DNA of 64,000 bases, from positions 186,001 to 250,000 of the forward strand of contig VXBP01010394.1 of the NCBI GenBank assembly GCA_013400115.1, read 5' to 3'. The DNA comes from Rhinopomastus cyanomelas (lineage: Eukaryota; Chordata; Aves; Bucerotiformes; Rhinopomastidae). The translations under genes were made by a program, and so were the position numbers. Below are positions 49,930 to 62,573 of this stretch, piece by piece (position 1 is the first letter of the stretch; the number at the start of each line of letters is the position of its first letter). The notes beneath the pieces are model-generated. The model did no database searches, was not told the DNA's origin, and saw only the letters and a list, made by a program, of their open reading frames with translations.

Positions 49930-51709
49930 TTTGGATCAAAATCTCTTTGTAGCTCTGGCTAGAGCCAAACTGAAGGCAGACATGAGTGAGCTTTCCCATT
50001 GCACCTCTGTCTAGACCCACACATACTTGCCCAATTCCTTGGAGAAGAGGCTGCCAGATGGAGCAAAGCGACTTCATATACCAGTCCCTCAATATGTAAG
50101 AAATGCAGGTTTGATATTTATCTGACAGGTTTCCATGCGACCTGAGAATGTTTTAAAGGTCTTCATGAGATCACCTGTTTGATTTTAATTTGTTGCAGAT
50201 ACCGGCTTTTCCACTGCAGTCTGCTGAGGCTGCAGACCAGCTCATTGTGCCGGTTAGTTCTGGTTTAGTCCTCTTGTGCAGCGTCTTTCTGGCATTGAAA
50301 AAACATTTGCTGCTCGGGATTATAGTAGTCACTGAAGAGGAGACCGTTATTTGTGACAGAAAAGTGTGTGTGTGTCTGCAAAGCAGGTTCAGGTGTCGGG
50401 AAGTAGCGGCTGTGTTCTCGGCACATCTGGACCTTCTACAGCAGGTGGCAGATGGGGAGCTGAAGTTGGGTGGCACATTTCTTTACATGATAGGGGCTAT
50501 TCTGAGATACGGTGGCTGTGTGGGTTTTTTTGGTGTTCTCGTTTTGACTTGAATGTTGTTTACAAGTTTTTACTAATCAAGTGAGCTTGTATTTAAAATG
50601 ACACAGTATGATGACAGTAGTTTAGACGCTCTAGCCAGCTGCAGTTAAATGTCAAGTAAAACTCTCAAATTGTTTTTCGTGTTGTTACAGAAAGGCTTGA
50701 GATACCAGCATGAACAGTTTGGGCTTGCTTAGTTTTTTTTCTTCTCCGGTGTTTATTCCTTTCTTCTAATGTGTAAGATGGAGTGTTCCCTGGGGACCAC
50801 GCACCAAACCAATATGTAGACAGCCCAGGTCACCCCTAGTCTATTTCTTCTGGTTTTCTCCTGGATAAGCCTGCATTTCTGTTCATCTCTTGTATAAAGT
50901 GGCAGTAACATTGCTGTGGCTTCCACAGAAATACAGTAGAAATTTCTTCCTGAAAATCAGTAAGTATGTGTGTGCTAGTGAATTGAGGGGCATCTCCATC
51001 CTCTTTATCTAAGGAAGTTGTCTTGAGAATCCTCTTCTCAACTCAGCTAAAATGCTTGTGAAGCTATCAGATACCTTGTCAAAACAGTAAAAAAAAAGCT
51101 ATTGTGTAGATTTCAGAGACTGAAAGTGGCACTAGAAGTTTTCTGGAAGTTGTGTGGCATGTCTCAGCAGAAAAGTTTATTTTCCAACCATATTAATGGA
51201 AGCTGTTTTCATACAGAATTTCTTCAGGAAGCACTTTCCCTCTCCTCCATAGTCCCTGATTCTGTCTCGTAGACATGAATGGCTAGCTTAGAACAAGGTC
51301 TTCCAAAACACTGTGCAGCAAACCCATGGTACAGAAGGTTTGGTGTTAGGGATTCATTCTCTGCCATTTCCAATACGTCTCCATCTAGCATGGCTCCTAC
51401 TGACAGCACAATTCCCGAGAACTCTGTTGAAGATTGATGTGAAAGCGTATGAACCGCAGCAAGCCTGAGTAGCAGAAGACACGATGAATAGCTCCTGAGG
51501 GTGTACAATGCACAGGAAGACAAAGGAGATAGCAGTTCAGCTCACAGGGAAGAGGCAGCATTTCTCAGCATGATTAAGTGCCTCCACAGAGCTGTAGCAG
51601 CCACAATAGCACTTACATCTGGTAACTTGGCTTTTACAGAATCCTTTTGCCAGATTTTTGAGTATTTCAATGAACATATGTATGTTTATGGTGGAGAAAG
51701 GAGTGTGCT

Positions 51710-51733
51710 TTAATGTCTTTCTTAATGTCTTTC
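51710..51733. repeat. Perfect 12-bp tandem duplication
   Basis: Two adjacent copies of ttaatgtctttc. Confidence 0.95.
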
Positions 51734-52219
51734 TCTCCTTCTGAAAGGCACCTCGTAATAAGCAGCTTCAGATCATGCCTCGCAGTTCTGGATCGGGAGT
51801 GAGCTCAGATGTTAGGCTGAACTCGAGGCTAACACTGTTTATCAGTCAAGGATACACCTGGGATTTTTTACAACAGTGCAGCCAGTCCAGGATTAGTGTG
51901 TGAAATTCAGCTGCTCTGAGTTTGTTATTTTCTTAATTGTGAGTTCTGAAGCCTTTTGATTTTTGTCATTGAAGCGATCAGAGTTGAACGAAGCTTCATG
52001 TGTACAGGTTAGGGAATGTGAAGAATTGGTGCCATGTGTTTCCCATTGCAGGAACCTTTATGATATCATTGTCAGAGAACATGCTCAATATGCCTTCCAG
52101 ACTTGGCATGCACTTTAGATTGCATGATTGGTTGGGACTGTGTCAGTACAATGTTCATATTCTCTTGGGTGCACACATATTAAGATATTTAAAGCATTTA
52201 AGCCATATGAAGAAAGACT

Positions 52220-52267
52220 TCCCCCCAAAAAAACCCCATAAAAAACCCAACCCAAAAACCAAGCCCC
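52220..52267. repeat. A/C-rich simple stretch
   Basis: A stretch made almost only of A and C on the + strand (cccccc, aaaaaaa, cccc, aaaaaa and similar blocks). It accounts for a Lys/Pro-rich chance reading frame across it. Confidence 0.85.
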
Positions 52268-52379
52268 TTTATATTCCTGATGAAAATGTATACAGTGTCT
52301 GATTTAACATCCTGACCTCATTTTGCTGTGGGGATGGTAAGAAACTTCCTATGCAGTGTATCACTGACTCTTGGTCCTT

Positions 52380-52421
52380 CCATCCATCTGTCCATCCATC
52401 CATCCATCCATCCATCCATCC
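52380..52421. repeat. (TCCA)n tetranucleotide microsatellite
   Basis: A perfect core of seven or more TCCA units at 52391-52420, with imperfect units upstream. Likely polymorphic in length. Confidence 0.95.
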
Positions 52422-55400
52422 TTCAGTACCCACAGGAAAACATGGTTTTGGTCCCAGTTACTAGAAACAAAGTCCTCCTTCTGTCAGCATATGGATAACA
52501 GCTGTCATTACCACTAGCCAGTTGTATTGTCTGCTGTCCCAGTCCTTTATCTGTCCAACTCCAGACACTAATTCAGATAATAAAAATAAATAACCAAGGC
52601 ATGTGGAACCGGGGCCAAGCGTTTTTTATTTACATCACCTGTTGCCTTTTACAGAGTTGGCACGCTCAGTCTGAGCCACAAGGGCTTCTAGATTTCATGA
52701 TAACTGGACTTTCTGAAAAGTGTCTTTGCAGGTTTTTTGGGTAACTTTTACTTTTCATTATAGGTTAAAAGTAAACCAGAACATATCACTGTGCATCAAC
52801 TGTAAAGCAACAAGGGGAAACAAGTTTGAAAGGGTCAGAACTGCACATTTTCCTGTTGCAAGCTGAGTGATTGCACTTGGCTGTAGTTCCCCCTTGTCTG
52901 TTGATAGCTGTGCCGAGGCCAGGGAGATGAATCAGCTCAGAGGGAAAACTGCCCTCCTCCTCTTTATTCTTTTTACTCTGTTACTGATGTGAATACTTCA
53001 TGCAATTCTCTTAAAACACCCCTGGATATTCTTTTCAAAATCTTCCAAGTATGCTGCGTTCATGGAGAGAAAGATGAAAAAACTCTTCTTCCGATTTCCT
53101 CGGTGGCTTCAGAAGTCTCCCTGGATGCATTTCTTAATCCCTGCCTTATGAAACCTTGTCAAGTAGAGATTTTTTTTGACGTTTCAAGCTAAGCAGAGCT
53201 TTCACACTCAGTACTTAAGTGTAAGATCTGTCGAGTCTGGGCTGACTCCTGGTAATGGGGCTAGCAGCTCAGTCACTGGTGTTTTGAGGCATCTGTTCTT
53301 TGGTGTTTTGAGATTGCACTGACCCAGAGCTGCTCAACACAGTCTCATACAGCTGCACTTGCTCAGGTGTGATCTTGGAAATAAATCCCTTATGTGAGGT
53401 TTTTTTTAGCCACACCTAAGGTATTTTTAGAGTAATTGCTAGAAGTGGAAGCAGTAGATAGGCTTTGGAGAATGCAGACCCTTCTTCAGGTCAGGCAAAT
53501 TATCTTGTTTCCCTGACATTGCCAGTTGATTTAATGAGTAATACTTTATCTGACTAGGAACTTTGTCTTATCTTTGCCCTTAAACTGTTGCAGAATGAAA
53601 AATTGTTGATTTTATTGTGTAATTTACATCAGTTTTACTTACTGAAATGTAGAAAATGGACAGAAGTGTCTAACAATCTTAATTAGAACTAGAGAATAAT
53701 TGAAGGTGTCAAGGAGGTCATGAGGTCAACTATAACAATTTTTTAAAGATAACATATCCCTTCAGTCATGGGATAGCCATAAACTTCAACACTGAACATG
53801 CTGCTTGCAAGTGTGTGTATCTTGGTTTTAGTACCTAGTTGCAGGTTATGGACCACAGTGTCCCCTGCATCGTGTGGCTATTTAAGCTACCTGTAACAGA
53901 AGAGGCAGAAAATTAGGTACTTGAGTTGCTGCTATTGGCAATTTGATGTGCTATTTCAAAAGTAATTAATTGCTTTCTTGAGAACTGATTGGTCTCTGGG
54001 TTTACAGGCACAGGATAGAAAGGAGAAATGGAAATACATCCTCTGATCAGCTATCTGCATATTTTGATCTTATTTTGAAAGAATTACTTTCTTGCAGAGC
54101 TGCCAATGATTTCTCAACACAAAATTGTAAGAGCTAAAAAAGAAAAAAACCACATTTTGGATAAAAAGGCAGTGAACAAAAATTCTAGGGTTTTTTTTTT
54201 CATAGAACCAACCACTGTTTTGAGACAATGTGAGATAGCTGATCGTGCAGGGCTTTTGCTTGTTTGGGTTTTTTCTTAATCATTTAGCAAGGGTACCATA
54301 CAGCACAGCATGCATATAGTATCTGTCTATGAACGTATTCAAAACCTGAGTCAGAAGTCTGTAAAGAAACCTTTGTTCAACGGCACGAGTTGAAGTGTCA
54401 GAGCTAAGGTTGTACGTAGTGAACTCCATAGGAGGTTAAGTGTCATTGTGTCTGTTTGGGGAAAAAACCAAATACAAGCATTGACTGTGACGTGAACCCA
54501 AAGAGATGCTGTGGCTTTCCCAAGAGGAGTTGTCTCCTCATTTCACTTATCTATCAAAATCTACATAGGGAACCACACCTGTGGTCTTCATTGCCCCTCG
54601 AAACATTCATATTATGTGACCTTTAGATACAGGGATAGACTGGAGCAAAATGCGTTAGCAAATTATTAACCTTTCAGTTGTTAATTATTTTGTTCTGAAT
54701 TCAAGACCCTACTGCCCACTCAGTAATGCTGCAATGGGCAGCTCATGGAGGAGGTGAAGCCAAGTCCTTGGAAAACTCTGTGAGTTTGGTAACTGCTACA
54801 TTGATAGGGTGCATCCTTGAGACATGTCTTTGGAACAGGGTCCTTCTGCTTGGTCCATAACTTCCTCTTTACCACAACCCCAAGCCTCCACTGTGCTGTA
54901 AATACTTTTAGGTGATGCAGTTACTAATTTCATCTGCTGAAGCAAGTTTGTTGTCCACAAGTCACTAAATCAAATCTCCAGCAGTTACAGATCCATCCCC
55001 AAATATCGGTTCTCTTCAGAGGATACTAAAGCCGCCCCAGAAGAAAGTGTTCCATGTTCTGTAGTCCTGCTAGAGAGCAGCAGGGCTTCCTTTTCCTACA
55101 GAGCGGCTTAAACTAGGTATCTTTTTCTCTAAGTGAACAGCTACTCTATTAGATGCCCACAAGGACAGTAGAAGGACCATTTCCCATGCTCTGTCCCTGA
55201 CAATTCCATTGGCAGATATGAAATTTGCATTTGGCTCTGTGAGACCTTGTTTCATTTTCAGTATAAAAGCTAGAGTGAACCAAATCTTTTCTGATTAACT
55301 GAGGCAGTTTAAGCAATTTTCTTTCTTTATTTTAGCCGGTAGCTAACCTGTATTTCGTTATACTGACAAATTGGATTCCTCCAACTCTAAAAAAATCCAG

Positions 55401-57297
55401 AACTTTCTTTTTCATTAATAGTGGGAGTGGAGGATTCCCTCAGGTTTTAAAAGTGTACTGAAGATAAGAAATTATTGTGTGTGTTCTGAATTAGTGTGAG
55501 AATGTGCAAATGTCACAGATTGTTGATTACTTGAAACTAGAAATGTGGAAGAAGGACAAGAGGCCATGTAGCTTTGCTCTGATGTAAATATGCTTCAGAG
55601 GGTGGCAGCTTCCCCATCAGTCAGGGCTGAATGAAGGAGGGGATGTTTCCCAGGTGATAAATTTGTACTCTCTAGCCTGAAATGTATTTTAAGCTGTGGA
55701 AGCTGAGATACTGGCCATAGGGTCAGTTTAGGAAAACAACTGCCAGCAGAACAGTTCTCTGGGCCTGGTACTACCAGCATGATCTAATGAAGTATGTTGT
55801 TTGGCTAGCAGGGCAGAGTGGGAGTTGGAAGGAGGGTTATGAGAGCAGAGCCAGCACAGCCCCACAGTCAGGCTGTCAAGCCAGCCCTTCTCTTTGCATT
55901 CTTCCTCTTCTAAAAACAAAATGAGCAAAAAAGATTTGTTCATATTGTCATTACCTCTTGAAAGGAGGTCTTGGAAAGTCTGACACTTGGAGAAGGTGGT
56001 AGGAGGGCAAGATGGGGTGGAATGGCAAGGTAAGATTGATCCTTGAGGGGCTCCAGGAGTGGGGGGAAACATGTTACAAATGGTAATAAGGCAGGTTAAG
56101 AAGAATGATACCAGATGTGGCTGTAATGCCAACAATCAGCAAAAAATGTAAACATATAGAAAGCTGTAATAATAAAGCTGTTACAGCTGTGATGTTCAGG
56201 GTGGAAAAAAAATGAGCTTACTCTTTTTAACTTGAGCTCTATCAGACTCTGGCCTCTACTTATATTTATTTTTCCCCTTGTCTGTTTCATCCTTTTAGAT
56301 TAATGATCTATCTGCACGAAAATTGTTAAAGAGCGTTTCCAACATTTTGTATAAACATCAAATACGGTCCTGCAGCGTCTTTGCTAAGAAGCGGTTCTAT
56401 ATCAAAGCCACTTTTGAACTCTTCAGTATATTTCACAGCCAATTAAAATCGCTAAGTGCACGGAAGCATTTGGAAATTCATCTGATTTGATTAAAGCAAG
56501 TGCACAACTTGAGACTCAACCTGTGTGTGTGTGTGCTGCCCCCTCCCCTAGCCTGCAACTGTTTCTGCAGTGTCCACTGAAGCTGGGAAAGTGGGTGGAG
56601 GCAACCCAGAGAGCCTCCAGTCTGCCAGGGAAGCTTGCTCCAGTGGATTTGTGGCTCCCACAGTCTACCTGGATGAGACTTTCAGTCACTTCTATTCAAG
56701 ATCTGCAGTAGTGTGGCCTGAAAACAGTCTAAAACCTATTGACAACAGGGCAAAACCATTTTAAGGGCTAAACCTTATTTTCTTATCAACCATAAGAACA
56801 GGAAATCCTTATACTTTTAAACAATTTTTATTTTAATTAAATAGAATTAAATTTTATTGCAGCTCTGTCTAACAAATGTTGTTTTCCAAAAGGGCCATGA
56901 GTTTGTGTGCTGCTGCAGTGTCTGGAGTCATCCACGTCTGCAGAAAGCTTTATTTTTCACTAGTTAGAAATTCAGAGGTTCAGTATTTGGTAATTACAGT
57001 TTGAATTCTATCGATCCCATCACTCTTCGTAGCTTTAATAGGGTGATATTGTTGGGTTGTTTATTATTAATGATGAAAATAGCGTTTTGGAACTCCCAGC
57101 TGATTGCAGTGCATCAGCCTAGCGCGTTAGCGTAGTCCTAACACACGCTGAGTGAGAATGACTGAAAAGTCGTCTGGCTGTTGTGAGAGATGTAAATTTT
57201 TGCCTGTAGCTGCGAAGTTCCATTGCCTGCAGGGTTGTTGCACTGAGTTTGCCCCACACATCTCTTGCTTTATATGATACATATGTGATGCAATATG

Positions 57298-57320
57298 ATT
57301 AAAAATGAAATATTTTTAAT
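57298..57320. repeat. AT-only inverted repeat, 9-bp arms
   Basis: attaaaaat and atttttaat are exact reverse complements around the 5-base loop gaaat. Such structures arise readily by chance in AT-rich DNA. Confidence 0.85.
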
Positions 57321-58482
57321 AATCTATGTTATAAAAGTACTCTGAGCTTACAGAGGGAGTCTATATTATAACAGTCCTTGCATTTTCCAGTCCAGATTAT
57401 TCTACAGCACTGTTCATTCCTTTCCTTATTTAGTAAGGAAGCTTGTAAGATTGTTATCTGCGGACACTGTTCCGCTCAGCCTCAGCATTTCATTCAGGTA
57501 TTCTTCCAGACCTTGCCATGGCATAAACACATCCGATCTTCTTTTGTTCTGACTTGTTGACTGCATCCTTTATTTGCATGGAGTGGGAAATGTCCTAATG
57601 TGCAGGCAAAATGTTGTGATGGTTTTCATCAGGAGGGATTCAGCTTTGCTTTTGGCTGCATTTGTTGAGGCAACTGTGTGCCGTCCGTCTGGCTGCAGAA
57701 GGATTTCATTCTTGCAGTACGTGAGAAGTGCTGCTGTCAAGAAGAGATGTAGAGAGCAGCCAGATTATATCTGCTTGCTTGTCTCTGTGTGTTGGGGATT
57801 TGTTTTGCCTGTGACAGTCTGATTTGCTGCTACGAGTAACCACACAGTCACCGTTTCTGAGATGTACTCTTTTCCTAAGATGAAATGAGATCTGAAATTT
57901 GTGACTTCTACAAGTATATCAAAACATTAGTTCGAGTAGGGTTCCTTATTTCTATCTCTCTGCACTGATTACATGAAATGTGTTCAGTAATTGAAGTTTT
58001 CGAGTCATCCATCAGAAACAGTCAGTTTTCTTACTCCAGTGATTTGAGATTGCTTGCTGTCACTGCTTCATGCAAAACAAAATCACTAATTCTGTCAGGG
58101 AAACTTTTCAACTACCTGCTTCATTGGTTTCTGCTTCCTAACATTAAGTATAGAAGAGGCAGCTTTAAAACAGGAAAATGATCTTCCGGAGGAGCAAAGG
58201 CTTTTTGCGTGTTGCTGCTACAGCAAGAAGCAGCACAAGCTGTTAGGTACTTCCCATCACATGTGAGCACTGATCTCTCAGTAACTTCCTCCAGTCACTT
58301 CTTTTGCTCATGTGCCATGGTTACTCCTTTTCCCAAGGCCTTTGTGCCGTCAGCACTGTGATCAGACCAACCTCTCTGTGTGTCTAGTGGCTGTGAGCAA
58401 CACCTGGTTGCTGCAGTCATTGCTCTTGAAGAGGTGCTCTGCTCAGATCCCTTCTGATGTCTGGTAATGCAACTTTTTTTTA

Positions 58483-58864
58483 TTCATAGATTTGTAGAAC
58501 ACCAGGTTGGAAGGGACCTCAGGGATCATCTAGTACAACCTATCAAGCTGAAAATACAGTTTAATTTAGACATCCTAGCGCCCTGTGAGGCTGAGTCTTA
58601 AAATGGTCCAACATAAGGCAATCGACCACTTCACTTGGGAGATGATTCCAATGGTTAGTTGTTTAATGGTGAAGAATTTTCTTCTGGACTCCAACTGGAA
58701 TCTCCGCAGGAGTAACTTAGACCCATGACCCCTTGTCTTTTCCATGTGACTACTTGTAAAAAGGGAGGCACCGTCTTGGTAGCTGTCCTTTAGGTACTGG
58801 GACATGGTGATAAGGTGCTCCCTGAGCCTTCCTTTCTCAAGGCTGCACCATGAGCCTGCCCTCA
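58483..58864 (-). mobile_element. CR1 LINE, 3' fragment, older subfamily
   Basis: Antisense CR1. The 3' end is near 58483 ('tcatagatttgtagaacacc') and is followed by 'aggttggaagggacctcagggatcatctagtacaacc'. The ORF2 tail region reads on the minus strand as 'LEKGRLREHLITMSQYLKDS' and 'EKTRGHGSKLLLRRFQLESR'. The 'gaacaccaggttgg' 3' end marks a subfamily different from the other copies. It is frameshifted and dead. Confidence 0.9.
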
Positions 58865-61800
58865 AGTACTGATCTCATGAGTTCTTCCAGAAGGAGTCAC
58901 AGTCTGAAGTTGCAGAATAGTGTGTTTTTCCTCAGAGCCAGAAGAGCAGACTACTTACGTAAGGGAGAGTAAATAGATGTTGGAGAAAAAAAATTGAATT
59001 GTTCCAGGACTGCAGTGAGCCTGCACTCTACGGTGCCTGTACAGAAATGTTCTCCATAAAAGTCTGAGTTGGAAAAAGAAGTGGCCTCAGAACACCATTT
59101 GGTATTCACTTGAAAATAGAAAATAAATAAAATACTCTATGCAAAACTCTTAAAACAACACAGCCTTGAGCTAAGGACAGCAAAAGGAGTTAGAGACGGA
59201 AACTACTGTTCTCATGTTAATCCACTGCTGAGCAATTCCCTATGAATTTTGTAAATCAGATTTGTAGTAAATCAAGATAAACATTTGAGATGATGTGTCA
59301 TCACAGGTATCTGCGTACTTCTTAAGAATGCGGAAACAGTTGTTCTTAAGGATCTACGGTTTATTTTCACAGGATTAGGCTTTTTTGATAGGTCCAAACA
59401 CAGGGTGAAGTAACTCCAGTGACTAACTGGAACTGCTCATTCGCTCTCCTATTTCTAATGTGTGCAAGGCTGCAGAAACTGCCGCTGCCCCACCAGGGTG
59501 GCCAGCCTGCACTAGCAGCAACAGCACCACTGAGAAAGGTGTCTCCATAGTTGCTGAAGCCACTTTGCTTCCTCCATCAGAGATTAGAACAGTGTGGGGC
59601 AATAATTTAATGCAGGCAGAAACCCTTTTCAGCCGATTGCCTTGGAGATAACTGTGAATAAGTAGATAGTGGCACAGTGGTCAGGGAGGTAGGTTGTTCA
59701 AAAGGCAGGCAGGAAGTCAAGTTGGGAGTTGAGAAGCTGGTGCAGATTGGGAAAAGGCAAGAAGTATGTATGAGAGGTCATTTATTTCCCTGTTGATTAC
59801 TCTATTATGTTTGTGTTTTTATCTGTAGTTAAAACAAACTACAATTTCTCATGGGGATTTTTAAACCCAAAAAAAAACCTTTGTAAAAAATCTCATTCTG
59901 CCTTTGTAAAACCTATATCCATAATTGTATGAAAGATTTCTTTCACAACTACTTATTTCATTTTATGGAAATATAAGTGTTTTTGTGAAAACAGTCTTAC
60001 AGGTGTAATAAGCCAGTTAAGTTTAAAATTTGCGTTACCAATCATCAAGAATAGAAATATCTGTGTGCTTTGCTTATTTTGGGTGTGAAATGGGTGCAGA
60101 GTAACCTCATGGACTCCTTGAGACAAGCCAGTGCCACTCTGCAGTTGAACACAAGGTAGCCAGAATTTTAAAAATATAGAAGTTAATTCTCAAAATGGAG
60201 TTAGAATTCACCAAGAGGTTGGTAACCTGGTCTGCTCAGCTGCTCCCATATCTGAGGGCATGGAGGGAGCACTGCCCATCCTGCCTCTTGCTCCCCAAGG
60301 TGTCACTGTTGGTCCACACCAGTGAGGACCAGACACCACTGGCCTGGCTTTCTCACCTTGGGGGTACCTGAGCATGGGGCACAGGGACAGGGGCTGGCAG
60401 AGCTCTGAGCCAGGGTGCTTTCTCTGTTAACCCTTTGGTCAGTGTGAGCTGATAGCCATGGAAATGTGGCAGCTATTGCAGTCTGCACCAGAAACAAGAC
60501 TCTTCTGCTCAGCAAAGTAGTTGTTTTCCATTCCTAACCTCTCTCACTAATCAACTGCTCCAGAACTGGACTTCTGACAAAACTGGTAGGAAGACTAAGC
60601 ACTGTGGACAAGTATCCATGAGGATACAGGGGGACCGAAAGGCGGGAAGGTGGCCTGGGCAGGGCCTAGGCTGCTGAGGAACCAGAGCTGGAAGAGACCG
60701 TAGGAAACATTGGGGAAAGACAGTCCATTAGGATGTTGTGTAGTTTCCCAAAGCTGGTGAGGTGAGCTCTTGCCTTGTAGTTAGCAAAAAAGTTAAGCAA
60801 ATCAAGTTTGTCCTACGTACAGTTGTAATTCCAGTGAGGCCACTGGTATTGTTCTGCCAGTGCCTCTCAGGCAGGGAGTGGCCTAGGCCCGCCAGGGCCC
60901 GGCAGCGCTGGTGGTGACCCCTGCTTTAAACAGCGTCTGCTGCCGTAAATGAAATAATCACAGCATCTCAGGCTGTTATCCAATTACCCTGACATTTCAC
61001 CGTTCTTTGCTGCTAACTGGATTAGGTCCATTGTAAAAAGATTAGCTGTGGCCCAGGGCTGAGCGTAACTGCGAGGCGGCTGCCGCGGGGCTGGCCATGG
61101 GGATGGTGGGATGCAGTGCCCCATGAAGAGACTCCGGACACAGAGCAGCACAAAGTATTTCATATCTGCGATAGTGATGTGGAAATCTTGTGCATCTTTG
61201 AGACAGGTATTTCTAGTAACTAGTTTGGGTAGTGGAAAAGTGTTTTCTGCTCATTTCCTTTGTAACTGCTGTCTGTTGCTACCTACCCAGCCACAGCAGT
61301 TAATGTCTGTTTTCTAGAGTAAGGAAGCATCCTCAGACTCTCTGTATGTGAAGTGTTGTAATTCATTTTATGTATAATAGTTGGTGCAATGCTCTGCCTT
61401 CTCTCTGAGAGATGTTTTTAAAAACCAGACTGATTAGTAATCATTTCAGTTATTTACTTCACAGCGGGTTCGGTGCTTCCATAACATACTGTTTGTCACT
61501 TGCTTCCCCCCCTCTTTGCTTCTCTCTTCTTGCTTTGTTATTCGGATCTGCATAAACATTGTGAGTGATGGTTGTTATTAACCAGTCAGGCTGCACAGAT
61601 TTCCATTTCCAGCCTTACACTTCACTCACATCATCCACACTGTCGCTAAATACATTTTCACTTTGATGATGATGGTCTTCCACGCATGATGTGCCTCAGT
61701 TCTGTTCTCCACACAAACCCCAGTGTCTCAGAGGCTGCTGGAGAACCCTTTTCTCTATTGAAGTAGAGGATCTGCAACAACAACAATTAAAAAAAATAAA

Positions 61801-62573
61801 TCGGATGGGAAAAGAAGGAGGAAATGGCCTTCTAAGAGTTGAGAAAGGAAAGCAGTGCATAAAAATTGTTTTGAAAGAAATTCTGCTGGTCAGACTTTCA
61901 TTGCAGATGTGGGATCTTTGCCATGGAATCAAATAAGGATATAATGGAACACAGCTAATGTTCTGCCCTGGCTCTTCCCCTCCCCACTTCTTAAAATGGT
62001 TTTCTTCCCTTCTTTCATTTTTGTTTTTTTCTTTCAATGAAAGTCGGCGTAATAATTATCCAGAGTCATATTTACTGAGTGTAATTACAGTATCTTTCTT
62101 CACATATATTTACTCTAAAACATTATCTGATTTATTTTAGTTCTAGATGAGATTTACTCTTCTGTAGGCAATGTGAGATGATTTTTGAATTACTCTGTTT
62201 CATTATAATATAAAGTCAGTTTCATAATTTTTTTAAAAAACCCAAACAACTTAATGGCTGCGCATGAGGTTTTTGTGCATCTGCCAGAGCCAGGATTGCC
62301 GACCCACAGCCTTCCTTCCCACACCTGTGCTGGATCTGGGTTTAGTTCAGACCGATGTTACTTGAATATGAAATCCAGCTGGGGAAGAATGTCATTTTCT
62401 TAGAGATTTCCTTGGTGGTGGTGGTGTTTGGATTTGATTCCCTAGCAAAAATGGTTTGTAAGTTCCTTCTCTGTGAAACGTAGACATTTCCAGAACTTTC
62501 ACTCCATATCATTTAGGAGGAAAGTAGGTTTTAGAAGAGCTTCAATGCGTATTTTGTTGTTTGATTAAAAATT
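58865..62573. other. No gene seen; unique DNA
   Basis: No exon or CR1 is recognised. The segment 60889-61092 is richer in CpG than its surroundings (about 11 CpGs) and includes an AT-richer core that reads like a candidate conserved non-coding element. The open frames 61691-61936 (+) and 61696-62037 (-) overlap on opposite strands and are unrecognised. Confidence 0.45.

Larger units (their letters stand above)
42167..58482. other. No gene and no CR1 seen; 16 kb of unique DNA
   Basis: This is the longest stretch of the window without recognisable CR1, and no exon or RNA gene was recognised either. It contains AT-rich stretches (42167-42230, 56812-56870), several small repeats listed separately and a CTCF-like sequence (50438-50451). 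An open frame at 50190-50552 begins next to a possible 3' splice site. The segment 56295-56510 reads like a candidate conserved non-coding element. All other open frames are short and unrecognised. Confidence 0.45.
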
